A DNA stretch of 64,000 bases from Thozetella sp. PMI_491 (GCA_021432635.1 MU270067.1:186001-250000), one strand, 5' to 3'. Shown: positions 10,502-22,004, counted from the stretch's first letter. Notes: generated from the letters alone by a model not told the origin. Numbers and translations are program-made.

Positions 10502-13230
10502 AGAAAACCAGCGCAGCGAAGCCAACGAGATGGCAAAGCTGGGGCCAGAACGCCCGCTTGCGCATGCCCCTTTCCTGCCCTTGTCTGAGTCGCACATTCA
10601 CGATGCAGGCATGCCTCATTTTGATTTCAATCTTCTCAAACACTTTTCTCATTCCATTTCCGTGTGCCAATTTCGGCGCGCGGCGCAACGCTCAGCTTCG
10701 GCAGATCGACTCCCATCGCACTTCCTAGCCGGCCTGCAATCTCGGGAACTCCCCGCCTGTGCGTCCCTCCCCGCCCTCCTGTCGGAGATAAAAGGGGATG
10801 TAGGGACTAGGGACGAGGGGCGTCGTCGATGGGATGACATCCCAGCTCCGCTGCTGTTTCTGAGGGGACGCCGACCGGAGGTGAAAAAGGCCGCCGATCA
10901 AAAGAACGGGCGCTGTAGGACGGAGGCCTGGCCAAGACAAATCGTCTGCCGTGCGTCCCCGGGGAGAGCTTCCGGTTTGCTTCGCAAGGCTTTGCCAAGG
11001 GGGGTTCGAGAGCGGAAATTCTCACGACCCGTGGCACCGAAGACATAGTCCCTGCACCATCGGGATGGCGTCGGCAGCGCAGGCGCGCGACGCCGGCCGG
11101 CCACAAGACATCAATTTGAGACATGAAGACTACGGTGGTGATCAGATTTGATCACGCACTCTGGCGCGCATCAACTGGCGTGCAGCCGTCATGCTCAGCC
11201 CTTCCCCCCATCCGCTCTCCACACTGAGCAAGGGTCCTTCTGAGAGGAAAGGGGGCAACGTCTAATCCACCACCTTCGCCCCCCCAACCCAGTCTCCCCG
11301 AATGGTCAGACTAGCCAGGGACAGGCATCCCACTCCTTTTGTAGGCATGGAGACATGAAAGGGCCCAGTGCGCTGGATTGCTACTTTGACTAAGGTTGCC
11401 CTGGTAAAGCACGCCTCGTTTACCCCCACCCCTTTTTCATATTTTTTTTCGGGTTATTTAAATTGGACTCTGCGCGGGGATAGACCCCGCTCCTTTCCTT
11501 GTTGTTGAGGAGGCTGTGTCAGTATGTCTGATGCTGCGCGGCTCCAAGCAAGCTGGTAGGCAACGCGGCTCTCTTGCTCGTTTAATTTGCCATCCAGACG
11601 TAATCATATGTCTCCAGGGGCTGTTTGCCAACCGTACTCTGCCAGCCTGGACATTTGTCACGAGGAAAGCAGGCGGTGCTTGGTGTCGTCCCTGGCGACA
11701 CGCACGCAGCCCTGAACCCTCTATTAGAGCCAGGAGGCCATTCCGATCCGCCTACGTAGTATGCTTCCAAGGAGCCATCTCCGTCGGCCTCAGGTCTGAC
11801 CTCCGCGTATGGGAGGCTATGCCAATGAGCCGCTCTCCGGGCCGCGTCCGGAACGGCCTCCACTTGTTGGCCGCTGAGATCGGCCAAAAGGGTGAGACAC
11901 TGCGGGCTCCCCCATGGCGATGGCCACTCTGAACCTCAGATAAGAAAAAAAGCACTATAGATCTCCACCAGAACTGGCGAAACTTGTGCAAAACCACCGA
12001 GACGTACTCGCTGCGCAGCCAGGGTTTCTAGAACGAACGGCTCGGTGCAACTAAGAACCCCCGGTACCTGAGACATACAAAAGCACATCACTTTGCTAGT
12101 TGGCCGCCGTCCTCCCCACTATATCACCGTGCAAACACCGGATAGAACAACCCTCACATCGAGCTGCCTAGCGATTGTGAGTCTGTCTGCCCGAGAACCT
12201 AACGGCGGAGGGTATAGGGTTGTTGCTGTCGTGCCGTCATGCCGCCTTCCCAAGCCTTCGGCTCTGATGCAAGGCACGAAGATGTGTATGCGCCGGAAGT
12301 AACCTTACCCTGGTGGCAATCTGCTCCGCCAAGACCGGCCACTTCCTAGAGGATGTGCGTGCGTTCTACCGCGTCTTTCTTACGCCCAAAACCTTGGCCC
12401 TATCGGACCTGGGCTGTGTCCCTTGCCAAGATGCACCTGGCATGTAGCGGTTATGACTGTCTATCATATCCAACCCCAATCTACGCAGAGATATGGGGAA
12501 GTAAAGTATAGGGGGCTAAACAAGCCACAGATGTCCCCCATGTCTTTCCTTAGACCGGCTTTGCTCAGCTCCGGGGTCAAAGTCTCACGTTGCCGGGACG
12601 CCACACCAAGTCATCAACTGGCTCGGCCTTCCACGCTGGTCCATGCAACCCTCTCACCTCCAAACGCGATGAGACTTGTGCATCACCTCCGTAGTTAGTG
12701 CGTACCGTGAGCGAGGGTTTGTGGGTATCGCTTGGGGCACCACCTTCTACGACCGGTCTCTCTGCAAGACAGTCTCCTGTCAAAGGTCAAAGTAGCGGAG
12801 TTGGGTCTCCGTAAGTCGTATGGGACCAGATGATGTCAACCGCCATGGCTGTCTCCTTCGGTTGGGTATCGAACAGGGCATCTTAGAGAACTGCTGGGGG
12901 TGGTGATCTGAGTCAGACCAGCATGGGCCAGAGGCAAGCAATTCCGTCTTCCCAACGTGGTTGCAACCCGCAACTCCCACCCCGGATTAGTATCAAATTG
13001 GAGCCGTGCGAAGGTTATTGGCTCTGCCGTGATCATTAAGCAGAAATCCATCCATGGTTGGGTTCCATGCATGTGTGAACATCCGTGGGTTCATTCGTAT
13101 TGCAGCGCCGATCACTGTAGCTCAACATCATCTGCTGCTTCCTTGGTTTGGCCCTGGCTATGGTATGTCTCCTAATATTGTGACTGGTTGTCAGGATCCC
13201 CAAACGCTTGCTATGGTCACCGATGCCAAC
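10502..13230. other. Gene-poor stretch before the assembly gap
   Basis: No open frame here shows a domain, a splice-consistent extension or coding-like composition. The longest (for example 11516-11932) look random. No terminal repeats or transposase/reverse-transcriptase motifs were seen. Confidence 0.6.
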
Positions 13231-13315
13231 NNNNNNNNNNNNNNNNNNNNNNNNNNNNNNNNNNNNNNNNNNNNNNNNNNNNNNNNNNNNNNNNNNNNNN
13301 NNNNNNNNNNNNNNN
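13231..13315. other. Assembly gap of 85 N
   Basis: Eighty-five undetermined bases are present. The right edge enters a run of C, so the gap probably stands for an unresolved homopolymer or low-complexity tract. Its true length is unknown. Confidence 0.98.
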
Positions 13316-13336
13316 CCCCCCCCCCCCCCCCCCCCC
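13316..13336 (+). repeat. C21 homopolymer at the gap edge
   Basis: Twenty-one consecutive C residues follow the N gap and lead into TCTCCAGAGGG. The real tract may be longer and extend into the gap. Confidence 0.9.
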
Positions 13337-15181
13337 TCTCCAGAGGGCTGAAGGCAACGAGTACCCGGTTGACATCAAGCGGCCGATCTTATCCTTTAAC
13401 TCATCTCGATGTATAACTTCAATGGGTGGCGGTCGACCTTGACGTCCTCGTGGTTCTGTGAGAGATGCTGACAATTCTGAATGATCGAGATACGACTTAT
13501 TCTTGTTTACAGTCCAATCCCCGTACTCAAAATGGCAAATGGAGGCGCCGGTTGAATCTCGTTCCAATCTTAGACTTAGGGATGGGGTGCCTACTTTATA
13601 CGCATTCTTAACGGGCTAGCCACCTGTTCCGACATAGTTCATGAAGATAGAACACCGCTCTTATGTCTTGGGCGGTAGCGAGGAGCCAACGAGAATATTA
13701 TTGATGCGTCAAGGGCGTCTTAATCTGGGAACGAAACAACTCTTGCTCCAACAATGCCGGTGGGCACTATCTGGTAGAGGCAAATCGTTGAAATCTGATC
13801 TGTAGAACTCTGAACAAGGTTAGATAATCACAAGCGCCGTCGTAATTCCCCATCATCCTAGCCTAGCCCAATCTATGCGCCTGCTCCGCGACAGCCCGAC
13901 TGAGCCGATTTAGAAGACACGGGTTACTACACTAAAGTTTGAGAATCACAAGAGACATTGAAACAAGACCTTCTATCACTCAAGCAGTGTCGTACACTAA
14001 GTGATGGATGTGCTCCGAGAGGATATTATCCATGACTTCTATCGTCCCCTACGCCTTGATTTAGATCCGGATTTGTTGGTATAAAATGCGCGAAACAATG
14101 GAGCAACATAGATGGAGTCTGAGAATAGAAGATACCGAGCCCGCGGGAAGATATCACACGGGCTGAGTCTGAGTCCATGGGCTGTAGAAGCGAGGCCTCT
14201 CTCTCCGTGCCAAGTAGTGGTTCAAAGGTAGACCTGGCTCATAGGCTTCACCTCGCCTCGTAGCATCTATTGACGCCCAATGCAACCCATCGAAAGGCAG
14301 AAATATGTACAAGACCAGATGGAGACCCAACTTTCCGTACCCGACCGGGTTTCCTGAGATACACCCGCTAACAGTAGGGACCCTGGGCTCGCCATAACCA
14401 TATTCTCTATCACGAGACGAGACATGAGTTTTCTGGCACCGCGTTTGCAAGAACCCTCTCTACCATATATGCTACGTGGCCATGGATAACATATCATTAA
14501 TCGTTATGAATCCAGTGCAGTCGAACAGCTAGCTTACTGTACTTAGCTATTGGCTCTGCCCTGTTCCTGAACTGGGCATAGAAAGCCCGATAAGTAGGGG
14601 CGTTTCCAAGGTGAACACATTGGCCACAGTTGATTTGAAGAGTGAGAATCATTAGGATTGCAAAAGTGCTATGTCTTTCTATGTCGCTCTGAAAAGGCGC
14701 GAATATCGAATGGCGGCCACTCAAAGGTTTGGTTCGAACATGTTCATACGCAGGCAGCCTTGTTGGTGGTTCGGCATTGAGAGACTAAGATGAAGATGCA
14801 TCGTTAGAAGAAACATGGATGGAAAGCAAATATATAGCTTCAGCATCATTCATTCGTTCGACTATGCTACAGTCTAAGTAGTCCTGTGCCCCTGAGAGTA
14901 GTCGCATCTACCAAAGTCAAGGCTGTCCCCATTTCTCTCCCCACTCGTTGGCCGGTAAGATGCCCGAGCCTTCCTTGCGGTCAAATGTCATTGTCTAAAC
15001 TCCTCATATGTGATAAGATTACGTGTTTGGTGATTCATGTCTCATGTCAGCCCAAAGTCGAGGGGAAAGGGAAAGAAAGAATTGCCCCCTCAGAAGCCAG
15101 TCCATCGTATCATTGGCCCAAGCAACGCCGGTTCAAGATGCTGCAACCTAGGACACCGGCACCCCCCTCCCGTGAACGCCG
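13337..15181. other. Gene-poor, AT-richer stretch
   Basis: This stretch looks clearly less GC-rich than the flanking genes by eye and has only short open frames (about 110 codons or fewer). It may be a decayed repeat or ordinary spacer. I found no inverted terminal repeats and no protein similarity I could name. Confidence 0.55.
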
Positions 15182-16471
15182 TCAATCACCAGGTCCAGGC
15201 GAGACCAGCTTGGGATAAGGGCCGCCATGGATGAGGTAACGCTCCAGCTCCAGGCTATCGAGCGATCTCCGCGGCGGCCGAGCTCGCACCACATCGTCCC
15301 AGTTATCATCCGTCACAGCGTGGAACTTATACAACTCCCGCGACGCCGTCATGACGTCTCCGGCTTCCATGTCGCCCTCCATGTGGAAGCGCTTCAGCTC
15401 CGGCAGCTTCCCGTGCAGCGACGAGAAGAGACTCCTGAATGTCCCTTCGTGTAAATGCACGCCTCCAATGCTTGGCTCGTACGGCGACGCCAAGCCCTTG
15501 CCTCCGAGGCGCAGGCGCTCGAGCGTGGCCGCGTGGCGTAATAAGAAGACCCGTAGGTCGTCCACGGAGCAGGACATGCCCTCGAGCTTCAGATCCGTGA
15601 GCTTCCCAAATGTGAAGTTGGGCAGAAACTCCTTGAAGTGGAGGGGGAACTTCTCCTGCGGTGCGTGGTAGTTGTGAAATCCTAGCGACAGGTGCGTGAG
15701 GTTTCGGCCAAACTGCAGTACGTGGCCGAGGCCGTTGATGGCGCGAGCCCGGGCGTTAGGGAGGAGATTTACGGGCGGGTCGAGCACCAGGTTGAGGCGT
15801 GACAAGTTAGCAAAGGACCGGGCGCAGTCAAACCAGTGGCGCCGGTCGTCGGCAAGACGGAAGACCTCCAGCGGCAGTTGGTCGATGGTCAGTGCCGAGA
15901 GGCGGACGTGGCGGATAGCGGAGACTATGGCGTTGATGTTCTTGCAGGCATCCGCCCTGTCCCACTTGCGACAGCCACGGAGGCGGAAGACATCCTTCAG
16001 CAGCTCGATGTCGTACGGGCACTTGGTGTAGGTGACCTCGAGTTCCGTCACATTGGGCAGGTTCCGGAAGGCATCCTCTACAGCGGCGGCCCGGGTGTGG
16101 AAGGCCGGCATGCCGCGAGTGGCCGTCTCGAGCTCGTAGTACTTGAGCCAGGCGTTTTGCAGAAGGTTGTTGCGGTCCTCGGGCTCGATGGTCCAGTGCT
16201 GGAAGAAGGAGGTATGCCTAGCACTGTACTCGTCCACCTTGGAGAAGTTGAACGTGACCGACTCGATCTTATCCCTGAGGCGTTCATGGCTCGCAATCGC
16301 GTGCAGCGTCGAGATGTCGTCCCGCCAGGAACTGGCGGTGAAGTGGGACGGGAGCAAGAAGTCGTATCCCACCTCGGCGAGCGTGCCACAGACGAGGCGG
16401 AGGTTCCTCACGCTCGCGACATCGCAGGCCTCAAAAATCAGCCGAAGCAGCTCGACCGGGAGAGAATCCAT
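15182..16471 (-). CDS. F-box protein, hypothetical
   Basis: A single exon encodes 429 residues. I start at the ATG at 16471 (context ACCAAAATGG) because the F-box begins immediately after it: LPVELLRLIFEACDVASVRN followed by a conserved LRLVCG. An in-frame extension to 16549 has no domain. F-box proteins link a substrate to the SCF ubiquitin ligase through Skp1 and cullin-1. The rest of the protein has repeated L-x-x-L-x-L segments (for example LTHLSLGF, LTDLKLEG, LERLRLGG), suggesting an irregular leucine-rich-repeat domain as the substrate-binding part. Its target cannot be inferred. Confidence 0.8.
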   Translation of the reverse strand: MDSLPVELLRLIFEACDVASVRNLRLVCGTLAEVGYDFLLPSHFTASSWRDDISTLHAIASHERLRDKIESVTFNFSKVDEYSARHTSFFQHWTIEPEDRNNLLQNAWLKYYELETATRGMPAFHTRAAAVEDAFRNLPNVTELEVTYTKCPYDIELLKDVFRLRGCRKWDRADACKNINAIVSAIRHVRLSALTIDQLPLEVFRLADDRRHWFDCARSFANLSRLNLVLDPPVNLLPNARARAINGLGHVLQFGRNLTHLSLGFHNYHAPQEKFPLHFKEFLPNFTFGKLTDLKLEGMSCSVDDLRVFLLRHAATLERLRLGGKGLASPYEPSIGGVHLHEGTFRSLFSSLHGKLPELKRFHMEGDMEAGDVMTASRELYKFHAVTDDNWDDVVRARPPRRSLDSLELERYLIHGGPYPKLVSPGPGD

Positions 16472-18367
16472 TTTGGTAACCGGGCAGGTAAGAGAGGGAA
16501 CAGATGAACACACAAGAGCTACCAAGACCTCCACCCACGCTTCAGACACCCTCTGCTGCTCCTCATCACAGAGTCATCAAGGGAACCAAGTGAGCGCGAG
16601 GGACGGAGCACAAGAGTTTAGAGAGGATGAGGGGAAAGGTAGGTTCAAGTTCCTAGACGGGGCGGCCGAGGAGAGTATAAAAAGGCCGGAAGATAATCAG
16701 GCGGTGGAGGTTGAAGGTTGGGATAGTGGATGGCCGTGGGCTGACAAAGAACCCATTGGGTGGCCGAGCTCTAAACTACCCCCCGGTCCCTGACGTTTTC
16801 TCGTCTCTCTTTTTTTCCTTTTTTCCTTGCCCTTGCGACTAGGGCCAGGTGAGAATATCCACAAACCCGGTGTCGTGTCGAGAGCATCCCTGGCGGGATG
16901 TGCTGGCTATTTCTCTGTTGGGAGATGGCCGTGGACCCTTGAGCTGTTCCTACCGTAGTCTCGCAGCGTTTGTGACATTGCGTTGGGGAAAGCGCAGGAA
17001 AGGCATGGTCGGACCTGCAGGGGAACGGGAAAGCAAGCACAGAAAAAAAAAGTCAAGACCGCCTAATAGGCAAGCCAGCACGGAAAGTCTTAGTCCAACA
17101 AGTCGGTGAGCTTAAGACATGGGGCGCCGAAAGAGCGGGCCTTGGCCAGCCCTTCCGCCCCCCCTTCCGCCCAACAGCCAGGATTTGGGTCATGCATTAG
17201 TGCGGGAGTCACAGCAGGCGTGCCAGAGGGAACCACGAGGAAGAAGCTGGTTCGCAGCAATGGCCCGCAAGGCAGAGGGAACGACCCGCCAGCCGCAGGC
17301 ACGGTGGCACTAGGCCTGCGACCGAAATTCGTCCAAAGTCGAGTCGACCAAAGGCAGAGGCCCCATCAGATGTCCGAGGGCCGGACAGGCGGTGTAGAAC
17401 ATGTCGTCTGGGAGTGGAAACGGTGGGACCCCCCCCCGGCCACCCCTCCAAAGCGTCACTGCACATGGCCCTCCCCGATCGCTTGTCTTGGTACCGCCCC
17501 ACGGCCAGCAGCCAATGCACAAACCTGGGTGTCTTCCAAAAGGTCCCGCGTGCTAGGCACCCCGGGCGGTTGGTGTGTCAAGAGGCCAGCTCTACCTCCG
17601 CCTGTTAGTGCCCGACTGGCTGGGTGCAGAAGGGCGGGCCGCAAGCTGTTTGCCGTGCCTTCTAGAAAGCACACGCGCCGTCGAAAAGGCGGAGGACAAA
17701 ACGGGTCAGAGAGGGGGGAAACGGCTGGCCGCAAGGGAAAGAGAAAGTGACAAGGCGGGGCTGCCAAGAAGAGAGGCGGCCTCATCATTGCTGCACTTTC
17801 AGAACTCTAATCACTTATTGCTTCCCATGTAGGTAGGTAGGTACTGTAAGGTAGGTATGGCGTGGGCCGAAGATTGTCGGGCAGGGCGAAGCATGTACCG
17901 TATGTACTGTACCTACCTCGTCCAGGCTATTGTACCCACCGACGGGCGGTACTAGGTGAGAGAGCCATCTCGCATCTGAGGTGCAGCGGCTAAGTGAGTC
18001 GTCGTAAGCGCTCCTGTACTTGCCCTGTGGGTTTGTTATGTAGCATAGCCTGGTGCTGAGTAGATGTCCAGACCAGGGAAGGGGGAAAGGGAAACAAATG
18101 TCTCGCGATTGCGATGGCCAGGTCTCGCCATTTCGGCCAGCCGCTCTGAAAGGGTTGTGGAGGGGGCGGCGACTGCGAGGCTTCCCGCGCGAGTGGCATA
18201 TCTTAGTAACCCACAGGGCGGATGTAGAAATGGGGGTCAGGTCGAGGCAGGTAAGCAGTAAGAGGCGTCATCGTCAGATGCGTTGCCAGCAACATGCTCA
18301 CCCGTGTCCCACCGAAAGCCACCCGGGTCACAAGGATCGAAGGCGTGCTTGGATGCAGTACCTTGGG

Positions 18368-18395
18368 ATGTACAATGGATGTACACATTGTACAT
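18368..18395. repeat. Perfect 10-bp inverted repeat with 8-nt spacer
   Basis: The left arm ATGTACAATG and the right arm CATTGTACAT are exact reverse complements separated by GATGTACA. The arms contain GTAC cores like those in other intergenic spots of this window. It could form a hairpin or be a dimeric protein-binding site. Confidence 0.8.
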
Positions 18396-18621
18396 ACCGT
18401 GCTCGAGGTACCTCACCTCCCTTGCACGCTAGATCCCCGTGGCCCTCGTCCTCACCGCGTCTCCAGTACGGCACGAGACCTTTGACAGACGTGAGGATCG
18501 CAGCAGAGCACACCGGCACCGGAGGAGGCAAGGCGCCACCCGCTAGCAACACCCGGGAACGGGAAGCAGCCGCAGTGACGACTGCGACGGCCGCCATGAG
18601 TTTCCTAGCAGGTCGATATGT

Positions 18622-18650
18622 TGCGACGGTGCGACGGTGCGACGGTGCGA
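18622..18650 (+). repeat. 8-bp tandem repeat (TGCGACGG)
   Basis: Three exact copies of TGCGACGG are followed by a partial fourth. No coding role was found. Confidence 0.85.
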
Positions 18651-18669
18651 GGCCGGCGCCCTTCCTCTG

Positions 18670-18713
18670 CACCCTCATCATTTGTACTACCTTCACACCC
18701 TCATCATTTGTAC
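18670..18713 (+). repeat. 18-bp direct repeat, period 26
   Basis: The 18-mer CACCCTCATCATTTGTAC occurs at 18670-18687 and again at 18696-18713, separated by 8 bases. It lies just after the TGCGACGG repeat. Confidence 0.85.
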
Positions 18714-19982
18714 CACCTACGACCAGTCGATAATCTGCACAGAAAGCGGGCGAGGTGTCGGAGGTTGTCGCAGCGGGCCCCCACTCTGTCCTGTCGTCTG
18801 TCTTGTGAAGTCCTTGACACCCACTGCGGATATGGCCCTTCCCGCTCGCCTCTCCTTGCTTCCTAACTATGTCAAACATGCGACTAGGAGCTGGGTCCTG
18901 GTTGGCACGCTCGAAGCGTGTGGCCGCAATGGGCGTTAGCCGGTCAGTGTCGCACAGTCAACGCGGGCGGGCACAGGCGGCCCTGCAACTCCTCTGTGCT
19001 GGGACCTGTCTGTCCCGGCCGCAGAACCAACAACGCCGAGGCATTCGATCCGACTGGTCTTCTATGTCGTGGGGGGAGCATATGATGCAGATGATACTCC
19101 GCAGCTGAACGAGCACGGAGATTTATTGCTTTTGTACGGCGCTAGAAACGCGCTGGTTGGTCATTAAGCCGCCAAGGCCTCGAGGGGCGGACAGCAGGAA
19201 TCAGTTAGACTGAGAGGCACTGTTGCCTACCTAGGTGGATGCCTAGTCTCCCCGAGGAAGCGGCAACCCGTGCTGCCTTTTCCTGGTGGGTGCACAGCTG
19301 AGCTCGCTGAGCTCACCTTGGGGGCTGCCTGATGGGCTCGAGACCGGCTCTCTGGAGCATCTCGGGCGTTGTCTGTATCAAGCGAGAGCCTCGCTCTCGA
19401 CGACTAGCCAACTGTCTCGCCGCCGAAGCGTAGCGTCGTCCATGCAAAAGGCGAGACTTTCTTCCCCTGTTTCACGCTGGGACCAGAAACTAGAGGAGAG
19501 GCCGGATGGCGCTCAAATACGACATGTAGTTAACTGATCAGAGAGGCACAGTGTATACACTACCTATCTATCCGTACCCAAAGCTCCTCTCTACTTTACA
19601 TATAGTTCGAGTGGAGACAGACTGTGGGTTGTTGTAGTACCAAGTAGCTCTGAAGGTGGGCGGACCAGCGACCGAGTGGCGTTACCTTATCGTCCCGTTG
19701 CGGCCGTTATCGCTCCACCCAAACACGCCTAACCTATCGTCATCTCGGCATCGGAACAGCCACAGGGCAACAACAGCCAAGGGTCTGTCTGACACACATC
19801 CTCACCACGCGTCCAGAGACCCAGGGGCTTGGCTGCACCGACAGAAGACATCCCACCCAGGAATGATCTAGACACCACCGAGCTTTCCAAGCGACGCGCC
19901 AGATGGCCCCCGGATAGCAACTTACCTTCAACCGTCCAAGAATGCAACAGCCTCCGCTGCACCGGCGAGCAGCATCAGCAAC

Positions 19983-22004
19983 ATGGTGTTCTCAGGACTG
20001 CTTAGCTCGTCGGGTGACCGCACAGCTAAGCCAAAGCCCCTCCGCGCCTCTGCCAGCGCCAACTCCCTCCTGAGCCAAGGCTCAGGAGAAGAGCCCACCC
20101 GCCTGTCTGACTTCATCGCGGACGAGTCGCACCTGCAACCGCCGGAACCCGAGCACCCTGACCTCCGCGACTTGAACACCAGTCTCGAGGCGCTCGTCGC
20201 CGTCTTCCCAGATGTCCAGATCGATGTATTTCGCGAGATGCTCTCGAGCTTTGACGGCGAGTCCCGGCTGGCCTTGGTGGCAGATGCCTTACTGAAAAAC
20301 CGCGCGACCTGGGTGAAGGGCCGGTGGCGGGTGGCCGAGAAGGAGGCGGCTTCCAGCGGCAGCGAGCGCACTGAAGAGCTGACCCAGTCGACCTCGTTAA
20401 TACCTAAGAGCGAGGCTTTCAAGAGCCCCGAATACAAGAACTCGGTCAAGAACTTGGCCCTGCAGGAATTCAAGGGCCTTTCCAAGTCGACCATCAAGGC
20501 GGTCCTCGCGGAATCCAACCATTCCTACCTCGACGCTCGCAGGACCCTCGTGGATCTTTCCTCAAAGTCATGGCGCTTCACCATCTCAGCTGTCCTCTTT
20601 CGGCGGAAGCCCGTCGCCTCCTCGGAAGCCGAAAGTCATCCTTTGGTCATATGGAAGTCTACCGGGCTCGGGTCCATCATCCCCTGCCTCAAGTCGACGG
20701 GGAATGCAGATCTGGACAGGGAGCTCTACTTGGCTCTCATACGGCCCATCAGGGACAAGTCTCGAGTAAGCCAGGAGCAGAAAGACCGCTCTCTTGCCAT
20801 GGATCTCAACCTCCAGGAGGCGGAGGAGGCCGACAGCACCCACGAGTGCGCGTGCTGCTTCACCTCGGCCACCTTCGAGGAGTTTACCTCGTGCGGCGCC
20901 CACGGCCATATGATCTGCTTTAGATGCGTGCAGCATTCTCTCAGCGAGGCCGTGTTTGGGCAGGGCTGGCACCGGAGCATCGACAAGACAACCGGCACAC
21001 TCCGCTGTCCTGCGGTTGACTCAGATGAGTGCCAGGGAAGTGTTCCCTCGGACCACATGTGGCGCGCGATGCTCGAGGAGAAGAAAGGTGCTGAGGTCAT
21101 GCATAAGCTTGAGCAACGGTTGGCCGAGCACAGCCTGCTCGCCAGTAACCTGCCCCTCATCCGCTGCCCGTTCTGCGACTACGCCGAGGTGGACGACATG
21201 TACGTGCCCGCGGATGAGGCTCCTCTCCGCATCCGCATCCACAGCATTTACAGTCTGGCCATCCTGCTCGTTGTCTTGGTGGCCGTCTTACCGCTCCTGG
21301 TCACAACTGTCCTCTTTTCCTCGCTCGTCGCTCTTATCCTCAGTGCGCCACAGATGTCTTCGAATCCCATCAAAGCCCAGTTCGGCTCTGCCATACTCCG
21401 GTACCGACGCCGACGGCGCGGCCTCAAGTTCACGTGCGGGAACCCGGACTGCCGGCGACCATCCTGCCTCAACTGCAACAAGGCGTGGATCGATGTGCAC
21501 GTCTGCCACGAGTCGGAGCTCGTGGCGCTACGAACTCAGGTCGAGCAAGCGATGAGCATGGCCATCAAGCGGGTGTGTCCACGCTGCAACACGAGCTTCG
21601 TCAAGACGGCGGGCTGCAACAAGCTCACATGCCCCTGTGGCTACAAGATGTGCTATGTGTGTCGCAAGGACATCGGCGGCGACGGCGACGGGCCAGACGT
21701 CGGCTACCGGCACTTTTGCGACCACTTTCGGCCGACGGGTGACCCGACGCCGTGCACCCAGTGCAGCAAGTGCAATCTGTGGGAGTCAGAGAACACAGAG
21801 GAGGTGCTACAGCAGGCCAAGGAGGAGGCAGAACAGAAGTGGCGCGAGTCCGAGAAGCGCGCGCTGTCGGGTGCCGAGAAAGCATTTCTAGAGACGGGTG
21901 TTGCGGCTCAGAGCCCGCGGGGCGTGGAGCGCGTCTTCCACAGGAGCCGATGGCCCACTGTGTCCGAGGTTTGCGATATGATCGTGGAGAATATCCTGGC
22001 TTGA
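19983..22004 (+). CDS. RBR-type E3 ubiquitin ligase, RNF216/TRIAD3-like
   Basis: One intronless frame encodes 673 residues. RBR ligases take ubiquitin from E2 onto a RING2 cysteine and then to substrate. RING1 starts at Cys289 (CACC) and includes a C-G-A-H-G-H segment. The IBR begins with CPFC at 395-398 and resumes with CGNPDC at 485 and the SCLNC segment. RING2 reads CPRCNTSF, then AGCNKLTC, with Cys545 in the catalytic position, and then MCYVC. A helical, charged tail follows (EEVLQQAKEEAEQKW). Residues about 420-456 form a long hydrophobic stretch between the two IBR halves, enough for one or two membrane spans. The spacing of RING2 and the following H-F-C-D-H-F resemble RNF216. The N-terminus (about 70-175) looks like a CUE-type ubiquitin-binding helix region. 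Substrates are unknown. Confidence 0.88.
   Translation: MVFSGLLSSSGDRTAKPKPLRASASANSLLSQGSGEEPTRLSDFIADESHLQPPEPEHPDLRDLNTSLEALVAVFPDVQIDVFREMLSSFDGESRLALVADALLKNRATWVKGRWRVAEKEAASSGSERTEELTQSTSLIPKSEAFKSPEYKNSVKNLALQEFKGLSKSTIKAVLAESNHSYLDARRTLVDLSSKSWRFTISAVLFRRKPVASSEAESHPLVIWKSTGLGSIIPCLKSTGNADLDRELYLALIRPIRDKSRVSQEQKDRSLAMDLNLQEAEEADSTHECACCFTSATFEEFTSCGAHGHMICFRCVQHSLSEAVFGQGWHRSIDKTTGTLRCPAVDSDECQGSVPSDHMWRAMLEEKKGAEVMHKLEQRLAEHSLLASNLPLIRCPFCDYAEVDDMYVPADEAPLRIRIHSIYSLAILLVVLVAVLPLLVTTVLFSSLVALILSAPQMSSNPIKAQFGSAILRYRRRRRGLKFTCGNPDCRRPSCLNCNKAWIDVHVCHESELVALRTQVEQAMSMAIKRVCPRCNTSFVKTAGCNKLTCPCGYKMCYVCRKDIGGDGDGPDVGYRHFCDHFRPTGDPTPCTQCSKCNLWESENTEEVLQQAKEEAEQKWRESEKRALSGAEKAFLETGVAAQSPRGVERVFHRSRWPTVSEVCDMIVENILA

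Larger units (their letters stand above)
16472..19982. other. 3.5-kb interval without a supported gene
   Basis: The interval separates the F-box gene from the RBR ligase gene and is their divergent upstream region. The longest open frames (about 215-225 codons near 17106 and 18053) have low-complexity, Arg/Ser/Pro-rich content and no domain. It contains GTAC/TACCTACC motif clusters (17822-17921), a perfect inverted repeat at 18368-18395 and two small tandem repeats near 18.65 kb. Confidence 0.6.

Noticed and set aside
10098-11048. 316-codon plus-strand frame with a long lysine run, and minus-strand poly-Phe frames
   Set aside because: These frames exist only because A89 encodes Lys or Phe repeats without stops. 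Nothing on either side looks coding.
16472-16549. N-terminal extension of the F-box protein to an upstream ATG
   Set aside because: The extension (MSEAWVEVLVALV and onward) precedes the F-box without similarity, while the inner ATG has a better context and starts directly at the F-box.
18053-18733. 226-codon plus-strand frame in the 3.5-kb gap
   Set aside because: It overlaps the GTAC palindrome and tandem repeats, has no domain and a random-like composition.
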